DNA from: Gossypium raimondii
Taxonomy: Eukaryota > Streptophyta > Magnoliopsida > Malvales > Malvaceae
DNA length: 64,000 bases
Direction: 5' to 3'
Assembly (NCBI RefSeq): GCF_025698545.1
Contig: NC_068571.1
Coordinates: 40,953,733 to 41,017,732 of the forward strand
Each line of letters starts with the position of its first letter. The stretch's first letter is position 1. The notes under the pieces are model-generated. The model did no database searches, was not told the DNA's origin, and worked only from the letters and a program-made list of their open reading frames with translations. Of the stretch, positions 22,501 to 33,560 are shown in pieces. The position numbers were made by a program, and so were the translations under genes.

Positions 22501-22817
22501 AAAAATATAAATCTCCCCACCCCCTTCTCTCTCCCCCTCCCCGACCGGACCTTCCCCACCACTGTTCTCGTCCCCCTTCCCCCCACCCCCACCACCGTTC
22601 CTCTTCCTCTCCCCCACGCCCTATATACTGGCACTGACTTGCTAGGATGTATATTCTCCTTCTATCTCCACTGAATTTACACTTCTCTATCTGCCTCCCT
22701 AAAAGAAAAGAATCAACACTTCTCTACATTGACATAGAGCGTGAGAACATTTTTCTTTCGCATTATTGGGAGGGAAAAGAAAAAGAAAAAGAAGAAGAAG
22801 AAGAAGCATCCAAAAAT
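22501..22817 (+). promoter_or_regulatory. Remnant promoter and leader of an ABCG gene
   Basis: A C-rich tract (about 22515-22620) is followed by CTATATACTGG at 22621, a plausible TATA box, then a CT-rich leader and a GAAGAAGAAG run to the ATG at 22818. It sits in the right place relative to the ABCG-like exon below and has probably been inherited with it. Confidence 0.45.
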
Positions 22818-23110
22818 ATGGATGGTTTAGAAAGAGCTCGAAGTTGAAATCCTAGTAGAAGAACAAGGCATAGCAGCATAGGGAGGAGCTTAAGCAAGAG
22901 TAGTTGGAATATGGAAGATGTATTTTTAGGTTCCAAAAGAAGTAGCCGTGTGGAAGATGATGAAGAAGCTCTAAAATGGGCTGCTATCAAGAGGCTACCC
23001 ACATATGATCGGCTGAGGACAAGCATCATGTAGTCTTTTGTGGATCATGAAATCATTGGCAACAAGGTGGACTATAGAGAGTTGATGTTAGAAACCTTAA
23101 CATGAACGGT
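22818..23110 (+). pseudogene. First exon of a PDR-type ABCG transporter, truncated and dead
   Basis: The frame reads MDGLERARS, then a TGA, then NPSRRTRHSSIGRSLSKSSW, NMEDVFLGS, DDEEALKWAAIKRLPTYDRL and RTSIM, then a TAG and SFVDHEIIGNKV. This is the conserved N-terminus of full-size plant ABCG (pleiotropic drug resistance) plasma-membrane transporters, which run to about 1,400 residues. A single-base loss near 23078 shifts the continuation (VDVRNLNMN). Similarity ends near 23105, before any nucleotide-binding or membrane domain. Both stops could come from C-to-T changes (TCA to TGA would not, CAG to TAG would). No further exons follow, so this is a relic, not a gene. Confidence 0.85.
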
Positions 23111-23260
23111 GGTGGGGGAGGGGTTTTTTAATATATATTTTGAGGGTTTATTTTTTAAAATTATTCTAAATTGATATAATATGTAAAAATTGAGAGTTAA
23201 ATTTATTATTATAGTAATTTTTTTAGTGCTATGTTAACTTGCGATTTATAATTTGAAGGA

Positions 23261-23402
23261 AGTGACGAAAATAACTTAACTATCTAACGTGACGTGAGTG
23301 CTTAAATTATGAATTTTTTTTTATTTTTAGTAAGTGACGAAAATAACATAACTATCTATCGTCACGTGAATGCTTAAATTATAATTTTTTTTTATTTTTA
23401 GT
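23261..23402. repeat. 72-bp tandem duplication
   Basis: AGTGACGAAAATAAC begins at 23261 and again at 23333, each followed by CTATC, CGTGA.GTG.TTAAATTAT and a T-rich tract. Two imperfect copies, non-coding. Confidence 0.75.
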
Positions 23403-23749
23403 ATCTAAAATAAAAAATTTTAATAGGTGACTAATTATTTGTAGTTACCCAAAAATATTTGAAATCTTTTAAAAGTTGTAATGCTTCGATTTTTCAAGTG
23501 TTGGAGAATGAAACTTTTGGGCCTTTTTGTGATCAAAGATTGAGGTAAGGTGGACTTGTCTTTGGGTGTTCGACTATGAAGGAAGAATCGGGATGGAGGC
23601 CTATATTATTACAGTAAAAATTGATGGAAAAAACAAAAACAAAATGGTTAATATGCAAATTTACCACTATAAGTGGAAATTGAAAGGGGCAGGTGGGAGA
23701 GACAGTGGGAGGAGGGGGGACCCGTGGTGGGGGAGAGTTTTATTTTATT

Positions 23750-23797
23750 TTATTTAATATTAATATTAATATTAATATTAATATTAATATTAATATA
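23750..23797. repeat. (TTAATA)n microsatellite
   Basis: About eight uninterrupted copies of the hexamer ATTAAT/TTAATA. Confidence 0.9.
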
Positions 23798-25899
23798 ATT
23801 TTTTAAAATTTTTGTAATCATTATTTATAATTTTTATAATAAATTTTATATTTTAGTAATTTTAATTTTTTAATATTTCTTTAAAAAATAGAATAATTAT
23901 TAAGAAAGTAATTAAAACTATCAAATTAATATTTCATTTATATTTGGATCAAATTGATTATTAGCCTTTTAAATTAACGTGTCACATAATCATTTTAACT
24001 GGAAATAATGGATGAGTGGCAAAATATTAAAAATTCGATAACATTAATGACTATTACGTAAGTAAAAAGGTTAGATGTTCAAATATAATATTGACCAAAG
24101 TTAAGGGACAACTGATATAGCTTACCATTACTTTAATTCATATTTGCATTCCACTTGTGAACTAATGATAAATTTATTACTATAAATTCTATTTTGAATT
24201 TTATTATTTTACTTTTATTTGAATGAATTTTTCCATTAAAATTATTTTTTAAAATTTTCTATTCAATTTAAATTTAAAATACTTTGAAGAAAAATTAAAT
24301 GACAAAATATTTTTATATTTTACTTTAATATTTAAAATAATAAGTTAGTTAATGTAATTTTAAAATTAAATAAAATGGTTATTTTATAATAAAAAATTCC
24401 TTTTAAGATATATGTATTTTTATTTTTTCAAATTTTTATTTCATTAAATAGAAGTTCTAATTTAATTTATTAATTTTAATATTTATTGTTAACTTTTAAA
24501 ATAAAAATTTGTTTTCAAATCATTAAAATTAATATTGAGTGGTAAAATTTAATTAAAAATTAAATTTAATTACAAAATTTAATAAAATTCAAAGTTTAAT
24601 AGTAACATTTAATCACTAAATAGTAAATTTATTTATATATTCAAAATATAACTAAAACATCAATGAAAACAAAGTAGACCTATAGTATAATAATAAATTT
24701 ACTCATTAACCCAAAACAAAATTAAAATTAAAATAGTAATAATGTTACTGTTAACCTTTTTGTTGTCCTTGCTGATAGTAAATTTAGATTTTTGTGAACA
24801 TTTTTGCTTAATTTTACTGACAGTATGAAGCATGTTTCTAAGAGAAAGGAAAAGATTTGCGAACTATTCGTGCAATCTATATTTTGATTTAGGGAACATA
24901 AATCTAATTGTCTGAAACAACACTAATATGTTATGACGAAGAATGGTCTAAACACCCAAATATAGTTTCATAATCTTTGTTTCAACCTCCATTCATGTTC
25001 GTGTTTGGGTATATTTTACAACGCTGGCACCGGCTGGTTAAGGAAGCTTCCCCATCAAAAGAGAAAGAGATGATTATTTAACCATCTGTATCGATTTCCG
25101 AGACAACAGAAAAAAGAACCCGAGAATAGGGCGGAGGTAGTGGCGGAGGATGGTGCAGCGCACGGTAACAAAGCATACATAAGAGTCAGCAAATTTAAAT
25201 GACCCTTAATAACTGGTGTACGAGCTACACTAACCTAGTATCGGCTTTTTTGCTCCCTGATAGATTGACCAAGTGACTGCGCCCATTAATGGTGCCTTGA
25301 CAAGATCCTCCTCTTCTCAATTTTCTTTCTCACCAAACACTCCTTTACTCATAAAAAATTGAACTTGTAATCGATAAATTTAATGTATAAGAAACGTTTT
25401 TTCTTATACTCCTTATTTTGTGGGTTCATTTCAAAAGTTAGAATCAGCAAATTTTTAATATATTTTATTATTAGATAATAAAACATAAATTTTCAAAATA
25501 ATTATGATAAATATTTTCAAAATAATTTAAAATTATTATAAAAATATTAATAAAATAATAAACATCTAAAATTGCCTCTATATTGTATCAAACCCAAAAC
25601 ATGGGCAATAAAATAAACACTTATAATCATTAGTATTCAACAATTAGAAGGTTAATATTATTGTATTTATTTGTAGAGGAGCCTAATTGTGTAATTAAAT
25701 TGAGAAATAAATTCAGTATCTACCAATCCTCCCTAGTTTACAAGGGAACAAACATGTTATTATATAATAAATCAATTAATTTCTAATGCTACTTGTTTCG
25801 TTGAATGTACGGAATCACATTCATGTTTAGAATAAGTAATATACTCTCTTTTTTTACTAAGGAGTGAATCAATGGTATTTATATATAAATTAATATTTT
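23798..25899. other. AT-rich intergenic DNA upstream of WOX2
   Basis: No gene is supported. The more GC-balanced part from about 24820 to 25330 differs in composition from the surrounding AT-rich DNA and could contain regulatory sequence, but I cannot identify sites. Confidence 0.35.
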
Positions 25900-26449
25900 C
25901 ATTTTGATGGAATGAAAATCAACAAATAACTATTCAACTTCATCTGAATCTGAATCTGCATGCATTCATCTCCTCAGCTTTTCAATTCCCAAAGCCAAGC
26001 CTTTACCTTCACCTTACAAATCAAAGGGATTGTCTTTTTCCTTGAAATTTCATTGACATTTCTACCTTTGCTTCTGTTTTTTCTTCTTCAATGTCGTATC
26101 TTGCGTTTTGCTTTTTTCCCTCCCACGATGAGCTCATCCTTACATTCCCGAGATACAACTAATATAAAGCATCTACTTGGTCAACTACAAAGCATCGATC
26201 TTGGGGGTGATTTCGTCTTTCCTCTTCTAACGAAGAAGAAGAAGACGACGAGACACCTAAGGCCAAATCCTCCTTTCAGCCGCTACTCGCCATGTTTTCA
26301 GAGATTTTTTCAGCACAAAAAACAATACGCATGCTTCTCTCTCTCTCTCCCCCATGTTTTCTTTGTTTTGTTTTCCTTTATATATCGTAAAATCTAGAAG
26401 AACCTATAAAATCTCAGAAACCTCAAACAAGCCAAAAAAAATCAAAACA
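25900..26449 (+). promoter_or_regulatory. WOX2 promoter-proximal region and leader with upstream ATGs
   Basis: A TATTTATATATAAATT element near 25878-25893 may be the TATA box. The leader is CT-rich and contains several ATGs, including a 145-codon upstream frame (25960-26397) ending 52 bases before the WOX2 start. An ATG at 26354 is in frame with WOX2 without an intervening stop. The upstream frames show no domain; their role, if any, would be translational control (inference). Confidence 0.45.
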
Positions 26450-27290
26450 ATGGAAGGCGGTAATATGGACACGTCTGGTGATGGCGGAACTACAGGGGAT
26501 TCAAGGTGGAACCCAACAAAGGAACAAATAAGCATTCTTGAAAGTTTGTATTTGCAAGGGTTAAGGACGCCAAGCGCAGACCAGATACAGCAGATAACAA
26601 GCAGGCTTAAAGCTTATGGCAGCATTGAAGGGAAAAACGTCTTCTATTGGTTTCAAAATCATAAAGCAAGGCAAAGGCAGAAACAGAAGCAACAAAATTT
26701 GGCTTATATCAATCGCTATCTTTATTGGACGACTCAACCTGTTTATCCTCCTCCTCCTCCTCATGGCATCAATGGTTCTTTCAGAAATATTCATCTTTTT
26801 GGCTTATTTTAGTGGGGTCATCACTCTTATACTGTCAAACATTTAACTTGGAATATTGTTTTTCCTTATTACAGTTGCTTGTGGACCACATTTTCTACCA
26901 CAAGTTGAATTAGGAATTTACCCTCAGACTCAGTGCCCCAAGGTTCTTCTCCCTGGCGGAGACGAGAGGAGAGAAAGGCCTGCCAAAATGGGGAAGCCTC
27001 TGCAACGGGACTACAACACGATGCTGCCACATGCTGAAAACTTTGAAGGCCTCCTCAACATTAGTAATCATGAGACTTTGGAACTGTTCCCTTTGCACCC
27101 AACTGGACTTTTAGAAACAAAGGAAACATTAATGTCTCCACTTGGTTCAACCAATTCTGCTGGAATTTCGATTATTACTCCATCTATCTCTTGTGAGACT
27201 ACTGCCGGTATCGACGAAGAAGGCTCTAGTACTGGTGAACAGCAATTCTTTGATTTCTTCACTTCCCAAGGTTCTTCCGCAAGAGATTAA
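26450..27290 (+). CDS. WOX2: WUSCHEL-related homeobox 2-like transcription factor
   Basis: Exons 26450-26774 and 26875-27290 flank a 100-bp intron (AATG|GTTCTT, TTACAG|TTGC) and give 246 residues. Residues 19-82 form a WOX homeodomain: [20 protein letters not shown], then [30 protein letters not shown] and RQKQKQQ. The YINRYLY after it and a C-terminal EQQFFDFF (230-237) match WOX2 specifically. A WUS box, TLELFPLHP, lies at 176-184. WOX2 is a nuclear DNA-binding regulator of apical cell fate in the early embryo, mostly repressive through the WUS box. Start: ATGGAAGG at 26450 matches the family's short N-terminus; an upstream in-frame ATG (26354) would add 32 unconserved residues. The frame is intact. 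A copia element lies 226 bp past the stop and could affect 3' end formation. Confidence 0.92.
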
Positions 27291-27515
27291 ACAATTGATG
27301 GAGGCTAAGAACAATGTTGAGCATTTGGCAATAATTCTCAGTTCTGTTGTCATTTTTACCCCCCGCGTAATTAGTGATTAGGGAGGTTTTTTTTTTTTTT
27401 GTAAAGCTTCTTCTCCGAGAGATATATCTGATTCAATATTATGTCATTTTGCTTTTCCTCTTACATATTTTTTTATAAAATACTTTATTGATTCAGTTAA
27501 ATGGAGAATTGGTTT
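27291..27515 (+). other. Presumed WOX2 3' UTR up to the copia insertion
   Basis: T-rich sequence with no coding potential. AATATT and ATAAAA motifs (about 27436 and 27474) could serve as poly(A) signals upstream of the copia element. Confidence 0.45.
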
Positions 27516-27704
27516 TGTAAGGAACTCTCAAATGAACATAAAACTAGCTAGAGTGTAATTCTTTAATCTTTGTTACTTAATCTGGAATGAATACATTGAT
27601 GAGATTATATACAAGTGAACAATAGCTCTATGAGAATAACAGCTCTTAACTACTTAACAGATTGATTAACCAACTAACCACCTTAACAATACAACTGGTT
27701 AACA
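27516..27704 (-). repeat. 3' LTR of the copia element
   Basis: 189 bp; on the plus strand it begins TGTAAGGAACTCTC and ends GGTTAACA. In element orientation it starts TGTTAACCAG. It is the partner of 32538-32726. The purine-rich AAGAAGCTAGGTGTA just inside (27705-27719) may be the polypurine tract. Confidence 0.93.
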
Positions 27705-27719
27705 TACACCTAGCTTCTT

Positions 27720-28770
27720 AACAGGTGTGACCTTAAGTGAATTTCGAAAACGATTAAACTAAGAGATAGATAGTGGTTTAGTAAGAATATCAACAACTTG
27801 ATCACAAGCAAGCACCTCACCAACACAAAGAGATCCATTAGCCACTTTCTCACGGACAAAAAATAAGTCAAGCTCAACATGTTTGAATTTGGAGTGCAAT
27901 ACTGGATTAGCTGTAACCGCGACCGCACTTGAATTATCACACCAAACTGTAGGAAGATCGACTGAATTGATTCATAATTCTTATAACAGAGACACCAACC
28001 ATGCAATATCACTAGTAGCTGCAGCTAGACTTCTATACTCAGCCTCTGCCGTCGAGCGAGACACAACTTGTTGTTTCTTGTAACACCACGAAACAGGCGT
28101 TTGACCAAAATATATACAAAAGCCTGTCGTAGACCGATGATCATCAAAATCAAGATCCTAGTTGGCATCAGCATATCCAACCTAAGATAGTCTATCGGAT
28201 TGTTGAAATATCAACCCATGAGTAATAGTACAACGTAAATACCTCAGGATGCATTTTAAAACTATCAAATGAACTATAGTAGCTGCATGCATGAATTGAC
28301 AAATACAATTAACAGCATAGGCAATATCCGGTTGAGTTAGAACCACATACTGAAGAGCACCTACAAGACTTCTGTACTCAGTAGGATCAACAAGTCTATC
28401 ACCATTATCCTTAAACAAAGTTGACGAATTAACCATTGGCGTATGAACACTCTTTGCATTAGTCAGACAACTTCTGTCAAGAAGATCTTGAATGTATTTG
28501 CACTGACATAAGTGAAGGCTACCAGTGAAAGATCAACTAACCTCAATTTCCAAAAAATAATTAAGTTCACCTATATCTTTTAGAGAGAACTTGTTATGTA
28601 ACAGCTGAATGAAGAAATTTATTTCTTCAGTGGAACTGCCAGTAATGATAATGTCATCCACATAGACCAAAATATAGACAGTGGATGTGTGCGAAATTTT
28701 AACAAATAAAGAGGCATCAGCTCTAGATAGAACAAAGCCATTAGAAATAAGAAATTGCTTCAACGTGTCA
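27720..28770 (-). pseudogene. Copia reverse transcriptase (C-terminal part) and RNase H, broken
   Basis: Reverse transcriptase: FLISNGFVLSRADASLFVKI, then the catalytic YVDDIIITGSS and LKDIGELNYFLEIEV (28533-28763). Next come DPTEYRSLVGALQYVVLTQP, DIAYAVN and KCILRYLRCT (28182-28436). RNase H is readable through stops: a D.DWA-type start near 28170, VSRSTAEAEYRSLAAAT near 28010-28060 and WCDNSSAVAVTANPVLHSKF (about 27880-27945). The fingers and first catalytic Asp region are missing: the sequence jumps from AEFDALIA to FDTLKQF at about 28770. Confidence 0.85.
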
Positions 28771-28772
28771 AA

Positions 28773-31100
28773 CTAGGCTATTAAAGCATCAAACTCAGCT
28801 TGAACTGCAAATTTCCACTCCTTATGAGCAAGAGCCTCATCAACAGACTTAGGCTCAAAATCTACAACATCCACTGACAAAGCCTTAGGCTTAAAAATCC
28901 CGGCCTTAGACTGAGTAACCATAGCATGAGTATTTCCTATAGGCAGAGCGGAACCAATTGGAGAGTCCATAGAAGAACTCGAAACCTCCCTTATATTATT
29001 TCCATATTCAGCTTGTGAATCAATCGAGACACACTCACTAGGACCATCCACATCAACTGGGACAGATGTATCAACATGAAAACCTGAATCGAGAGACAGA
29101 GATGCAAATGGTAATGGAGTAGTTGTGCTGCTAAACTCTGCAGAAGACTCAGAAGAAGTCCGAACAACAGGAACATATGTAGGAGAATGAGAAGAGGTTG
29201 GAATAGTGGAAAGTATAGACAAATGAGCCAGAAATCGATGTTCATCAAACACAACATAACGAGAAATAACTACCTTACCCTCCGGTGTGAGGCAATAATA
29301 ACCTTTATGTTGAGAATTATAACCCAGAAATGTACATAGTTGTGACCGAAAATCCAGTTTGTGTGACACAAAAGGACGTAAATACGGGAAGCAACAACAA
29401 CCAAACACCCTCAAGTGATCATATGTAGGCTCACGACCATAAAGATTCTGATATAGAGACTGACCTTTCAAAACTGAAGTGGGCAACCTATTAATTAGAT
29501 GCACATCACTACAGAATGCATAGCCCCAAAACTTCATAGGTAAATTAGCTTGAGCCAAAAGTGTAAGACCAGTTTCCACAATGTGCTTGTGTTTGCGCTC
29601 AAATACACCATTTTGTTCAGACGTGTGAGGGCAGGAAAGACGATGAAGAATCCCATGACTAGCCAGAACTGAAGCACAAGCACGGAACTCACTTCCCCAA
29701 TCACTCTGAAACTTCTTAATATTCTTCCCAAACTAAGTACTGACCATCATCTGAAACTGAAGAAAACACTCAATTGCTTGAGATTTACGTTTAATTAGAT
29801 AAATCTAGGTAAATCGACTACACATGTCAATAAACGAAACATAATGTAGATTACTGCCACAGTCAATAGAAGCCGGTCCCCACAAATCAGAAACGTCTAA
29901 TTCAAACAACTCCTTATATTCAATGGTAGAACATGCAAAGGGCAACCTATGTGGTTTCCTTTTTTGACAAGCAACACAAACATTATCAAGACATTTTTTA
30001 TTTGAAACAATTCTACACTTGGTAAGTACAAGTTTAACAATTTCAAAAGAAGGATGAACAAGCCTTTTATGCCATATGGAGAATACATTAGCATCATTCA
30101 CTCGACAATCTGTAACCTCAGTGTTGTGAACAGAGGGACTTGGATCAGAAACAACAGACGAACCAGCCGAAAATTGATAGAGACCATCACGAACTTGGCC
30201 TCGCAGTAAAATTTCCTGTGTTTGGATGTCCTTAACAACACATGTGGTTTCCTTTTTTGACAAGCAACACAAACATTATCAAGACATTTTTTATTTGAAA
30301 CAATTATACACTTGGTAAGTACAAGTTTAACAATTTCAAAAGAAGGATGAACAAGCCTTTTATGCCATATGGAGAATACATTAGCATCATTCACTCGACA
30401 ATCTGTAACCCCAGTGTTGTGAACAGAGGGACTTGGATCAGAAACAATAGACGAACCAGCCGAAAATTGATAGAGACCATCACGAACTTGGCCTCGCAGT
30501 AAAATTTACTGTGTTTGGATGTCCTTAACAACACAATAAGAGGGGTGAAATTTAAAAAATACATTGTTGTCAATAGCAAATTGAGAAACAGGCATGAGAT
30601 TTTTCTGAATACTTAGTACACACAGAACATTAGAAAGGTGTAACAACTTCATTTTTGTTGGTAGAATTGTATCCCCAATAGATGAAATTTTTGTGGGAGC
30701 TCTATTTCCCATTAAAAGTGAAAATTTACCTATATATGGAGTAGAGGCATTCAAATCAGACGCATTCTGACAAACATGACGAGTGGCCCCTGAATCTAGA
30801 TACCATGATGAGGTTCCTATCGGCACAGGAGCATACGAGTTAGTATTATCAAAATTTGAATCATATTGTGTGGCATCCAAAAAATCAGCTACATGAAAAT
30901 CAGTAAGTCATGGTAGCCCAACACACTGTGGAGAATCAAAATTAAAAACACGTGCTCGTGGTTTAATTCGCCATGGAACTTCAGAAGTATCATTGAGCAC
31001 AGGGCCTTCAAAATTAACAAAATTAGCATTAGGCCCAAGTGAATGTCCACGCGTACGGAATGAAAAATGTTGACTAGCGTTGACTGGTCTATTGCTCAGC
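28773..31100 (-). pseudogene. Copia protease-integrase region, broken
   Basis: A gag-pol protease piece reads SSWYLDSGATRHVCQNASDL (30770-30830), which keeps the Asp-Ser-Gly site. The integrase zinc-binding part (IWHKRLVHPSFEIVKLVL, then CVACQKRKPH) appears twice because of a tandem duplication. Integrase core and C-terminal pieces follow: KFWGYAFCSDVHLINRLPTS, LYGREPTYDHLRVFGC, CTFLGYNSQHKGYYCL, then a Ser/Thr-rich linker ending EWKFAVQAEFDALIA (28773-29579). Several stops interrupt the frame. Confidence 0.8.
29949..30533 (-). repeat. 293-bp tandem duplication inside copia integrase
   Basis: GTGGTTTCCTTTTTTGAC at 29951 recurs at 30244, and CACGAACTTGGCCTCG at 30188 recurs at 30481, both offset by 293 bp. 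Because 293 is not a multiple of 3, the duplication also shifts the frame. The two copies differ at only a few positions, so it arose after or shortly before insertion. Confidence 0.88.
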
Positions 31101-31150
31101 CCATTATTTTGGTCACTAATCGATTCAACACCTACATGTAGCCCAATTTT

Positions 31151-32500
31151 TTATCCACTAATTTGGCCATTAACAGGCTCACCTGTACTTGGCCCAAGAT
31201 TCAACCCACTTGGATGCTCAAAATTTGGACCTTCCGTTGGTCCAAAATATGGCCCATATGAATACCCAAAATTTAGACCTGCCATTGGTTCTGCACGCGT
31301 CAGCCTGTGTCGCATAATAGTCGGCCCAGCTTGCCTAGCAAGATGTTGACCCAAAATATGGTCAAATCCACCATGCGCATGACATCCAACAGTAAAGTCA
31401 AATGGGCCACTATCAAACCTAAATCCAACCCCACAATCTGTCACATTAGGGTAACCATTAGAGCAACCATAGAAAGAGATCCTGGCTTGCAGCGAACACA
31501 AACCTTGATTTTAAAACTGCCCAAAGCAACTTTCTCCAAAAGCCAACTAGCCATAATCACCACCTTGAAGCCCTTGACCATCATATGCCGACGAAACCCT
31601 ATTAAAATTTTCGGTCCATTGTAAGTACAATTGAATCGATAGAAACATTTTTGAGGCAAATGCCCGAACCGATTGCAGATCTGACATTACACTCTCGGTC
31701 AGAAACCACGGCCACGCGAACGTCCTCCACGCACATTATGCATCGAACCGGAGTTAGCTACTGCAGCAGCCAAAGGTGAGTCAACAAGATGGGCTTGCAT
31801 TGGGACCTAACGCATCTCACACGCCACCATCATCTGCCGATTCTCAAGTTCCAAGAAAACATCAACCAAACACTGGAAAGAAAACGCCTCCGTCGAGAAT
31901 GTGACTAAGGTTAGCACAACATCAAAGTCTAATGAAAGACCAGCCAAAACAACCTCGACCTTTTCGGCTTCTAACACCATCGATCCAAAAGCTGCAAGTA
32001 TCGTACATAGGTTTTCTATTTTTGCAACATAATCTCTAACAATTAACTCACATGTCTTTAACGAATGCGGATTATGCTTAATATGAGAAATTTTTACACC
32101 AGTAGAAACGACAAAAAAGCGATTTGCGGTGCTACAAATCTCACATGCAGACTTAGTAGAGGTAAAATAAGAAAGAATCGACAAACTTATAGTGGAAAGA
32201 AGCCAAGATGCTAACAGCTTATCTTGTTAATTAAACAAAGATGCGTCCGAATTTGGAAGAAGCGTACCTTTTGAAGATGTGACAAACCGAGGTGGAGCAG
32301 CCAATGTATTGTCCAAGAACCCTTGTAGCTCATATCCTTCTATTATCAGCTAGATATGTTGCTGCCACTGAACAAAGCTTCTCTCCTCTAATTTTACCGT
32401 ATCATGACGAGGGAACGATTGAACCAATCGAGCACTTGACCTCGACGAACTCACAGGATTAGCAGATCCAGAACCAGTGGATGGCACCATAACGCAAAGA
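31151..32500 (-). pseudogene. Copia gag region, broken
   Basis: 32184-31807 encodes a UBN2-type gag part (SIKSACEIC is the degraded start; ISHIKHNPHSLKTCELIVRD and AGLSLDFDVVLTLV are recognisable). At about 31680-31640 there is CNRFGHLPQKCFYRF, the end of a CCHC knuckle. After it a Gly/Pro/Phe-rich low-complexity linker runs to 31151. Stops and frameshifts break the frame. Confidence 0.75.
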
Positions 32501-32523
32501 ACAGAAGCATGTACCATGACTTA

Positions 32524-32537
32524 GGCGATTGATACCA
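32524..32537 (-). other. Primer-binding site, initiator-Met type
   Basis: On the minus strand TGGTATCAATCGCC directly follows the LTR; the first eight bases match the complement of the initiator tRNA-Met 3' end, as in most plant copia elements. Confidence 0.85.
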
Positions 32538-32726
32538 TGTAAGGAACTATCAAATGAACATAAAACTAGCTATAGTGTAATTCTTTAATCTTTGTTACTT
32601 AATCTGGAATGAATACATTGATGAGATTATATACATGTGAACAATTGCTCTATGAGAATAACAGCTCCTAACTACTTAACAAATTGAATAACCAACTAAC
32701 CACCTTAACAATACAACTGTTTAACA
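32538..32726 (-). repeat. 5' LTR of the copia element
   Basis: 189 bp, TGTAAGGAACTATC to GTTTAACA on the plus strand, same length as the 3' LTR, abutting the primer site on one side and the GGTTT duplication on the other. Confidence 0.93.
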
Positions 32727-32731
32727 GGTTT

Positions 32732-33133
32732 GTTTAACTTATTAGATTCTGAACTAATTTAGCTACAAAATAAGGAGTTGAACCGATAACCTATTAACAA
32801 GTACAGATTAATTGAATAGACAATTAAATTGAGCTAAATAATAATTGCACATATTTATATGTTCTTTTGATAATTTATCCAATTAAATTGGATAAATCGA
32901 TCGATCAATTGAGTTTAAAATTGATGGTATAAGTTTTTGAAAACAAATTTAATTTTGAAAGCTTTCAAATAAAAATACTTTTAACATGTCATCATTTATC
33001 AATTGCATATCTAAGATTTTATTTACAAAATATTAGATTATGTTAAAAGACATGTGAAGGTAAAAAATTGTATAATTGACATTTATTACAAGTTTATATA
33101 AAAATTAAGTTAAAATTTAGTTACGATGATAGT
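32732..33133. other. AT-rich intergenic DNA
   Basis: No feature recognised; this was continuous with the WOX2 3' flank before the copia insertion. Confidence 0.4.
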
Positions 33134-33300
33134 TAAGGGTAAGCAAAAGTAGAATCGAAAAAATTTCAAATTTCAAATTTCAAGTTAATTGAATTGAGCT
33201 ATTTGCGTCAACTCGAATAAGTAATTCGAATTTCGAGTTTGAATCGAGTTAAATTTTACAATTAGAATAATTCAAATAACAGATTGATGTAAATATCCTT
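33134..33300 (+). repeat. Truncated hAT terminal fragment
   Basis: It starts TAAGGGTAAGCAAAAGTAGA and continues with GAATCGAAAA, CAACTCGAATAAG, TTCGAATTTCGAGTTTGAAT. This matches the left end and TCGAATT-type subterminal repeats of the hAT elements at 53016 and 54399. No right end is present. Confidence 0.55.
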
Positions 33301-33340
33301 TTGATTCCTATCAATTTTTAAAATGAGAAAATTGGACTTT

Positions 33341-33560
33341 GGCTTAGTTTAAGAATGCTTCTCAAAAATATTTTTGAGAAAAAACACTTCTGGGGAGAAC
33401 CTAAAATTTTCAGCTTATAAAAAAGTGCTTTGGGGTCAATTTTTGGCTTGGGAGAAGTACTTTTTCTCTCAAAAAGTAGCTTTGTTTAGGAATGATTTTG
33501 TCTCAAAAGTGTTTTTTTTCTTTCCAAAAGTGCTTCTTAGAAGCAATACTAAACACACCA
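33341..33560. mobile_element. Short MITE with ~22-bp inverted ends
   Basis: Left end GGCTTAGTTTAAGAATGCTT, right end read inward GGTGTGTTTAGTATTGCTTC, both followed by T and AAGA/CTAAGA-type sequence; the centre has inverted AAAAGTGCTT/AAGCACTTTT-type motifs. About 220 bp. The flanks do not show a clear target duplication, so superfamily is unassigned. Confidence 0.6.

Larger units (their letters stand above)
27516..32726 (-). mobile_element. Complete but defective Ty1/copia retrotransposon
   Basis: The element is bounded by two 189-bp LTRs and flanked by a perfect 5-bp target duplication, GGTTT (27511-27515 and 32727-32731). An initiator-Met primer-binding site abuts the 5' LTR. Gag, a CCHC region, integrase, reverse transcriptase and RNase H pieces follow in copia order on the minus strand. 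Hand comparison of the LTRs gives 8 differences in 189 positions, so the insertion is moderately old. Coding is disrupted by many stops, a 293-bp tandem duplication and a deletion within reverse transcriptase, so it cannot move on its own. Confidence 0.93.

Noticed and set aside
25960..26397. 145-codon frame as an independent gene upstream of WOX2
   Set aside because: No domain; Phe/Leu-rich start from CT-rich leader. Kept only as a possible upstream frame.
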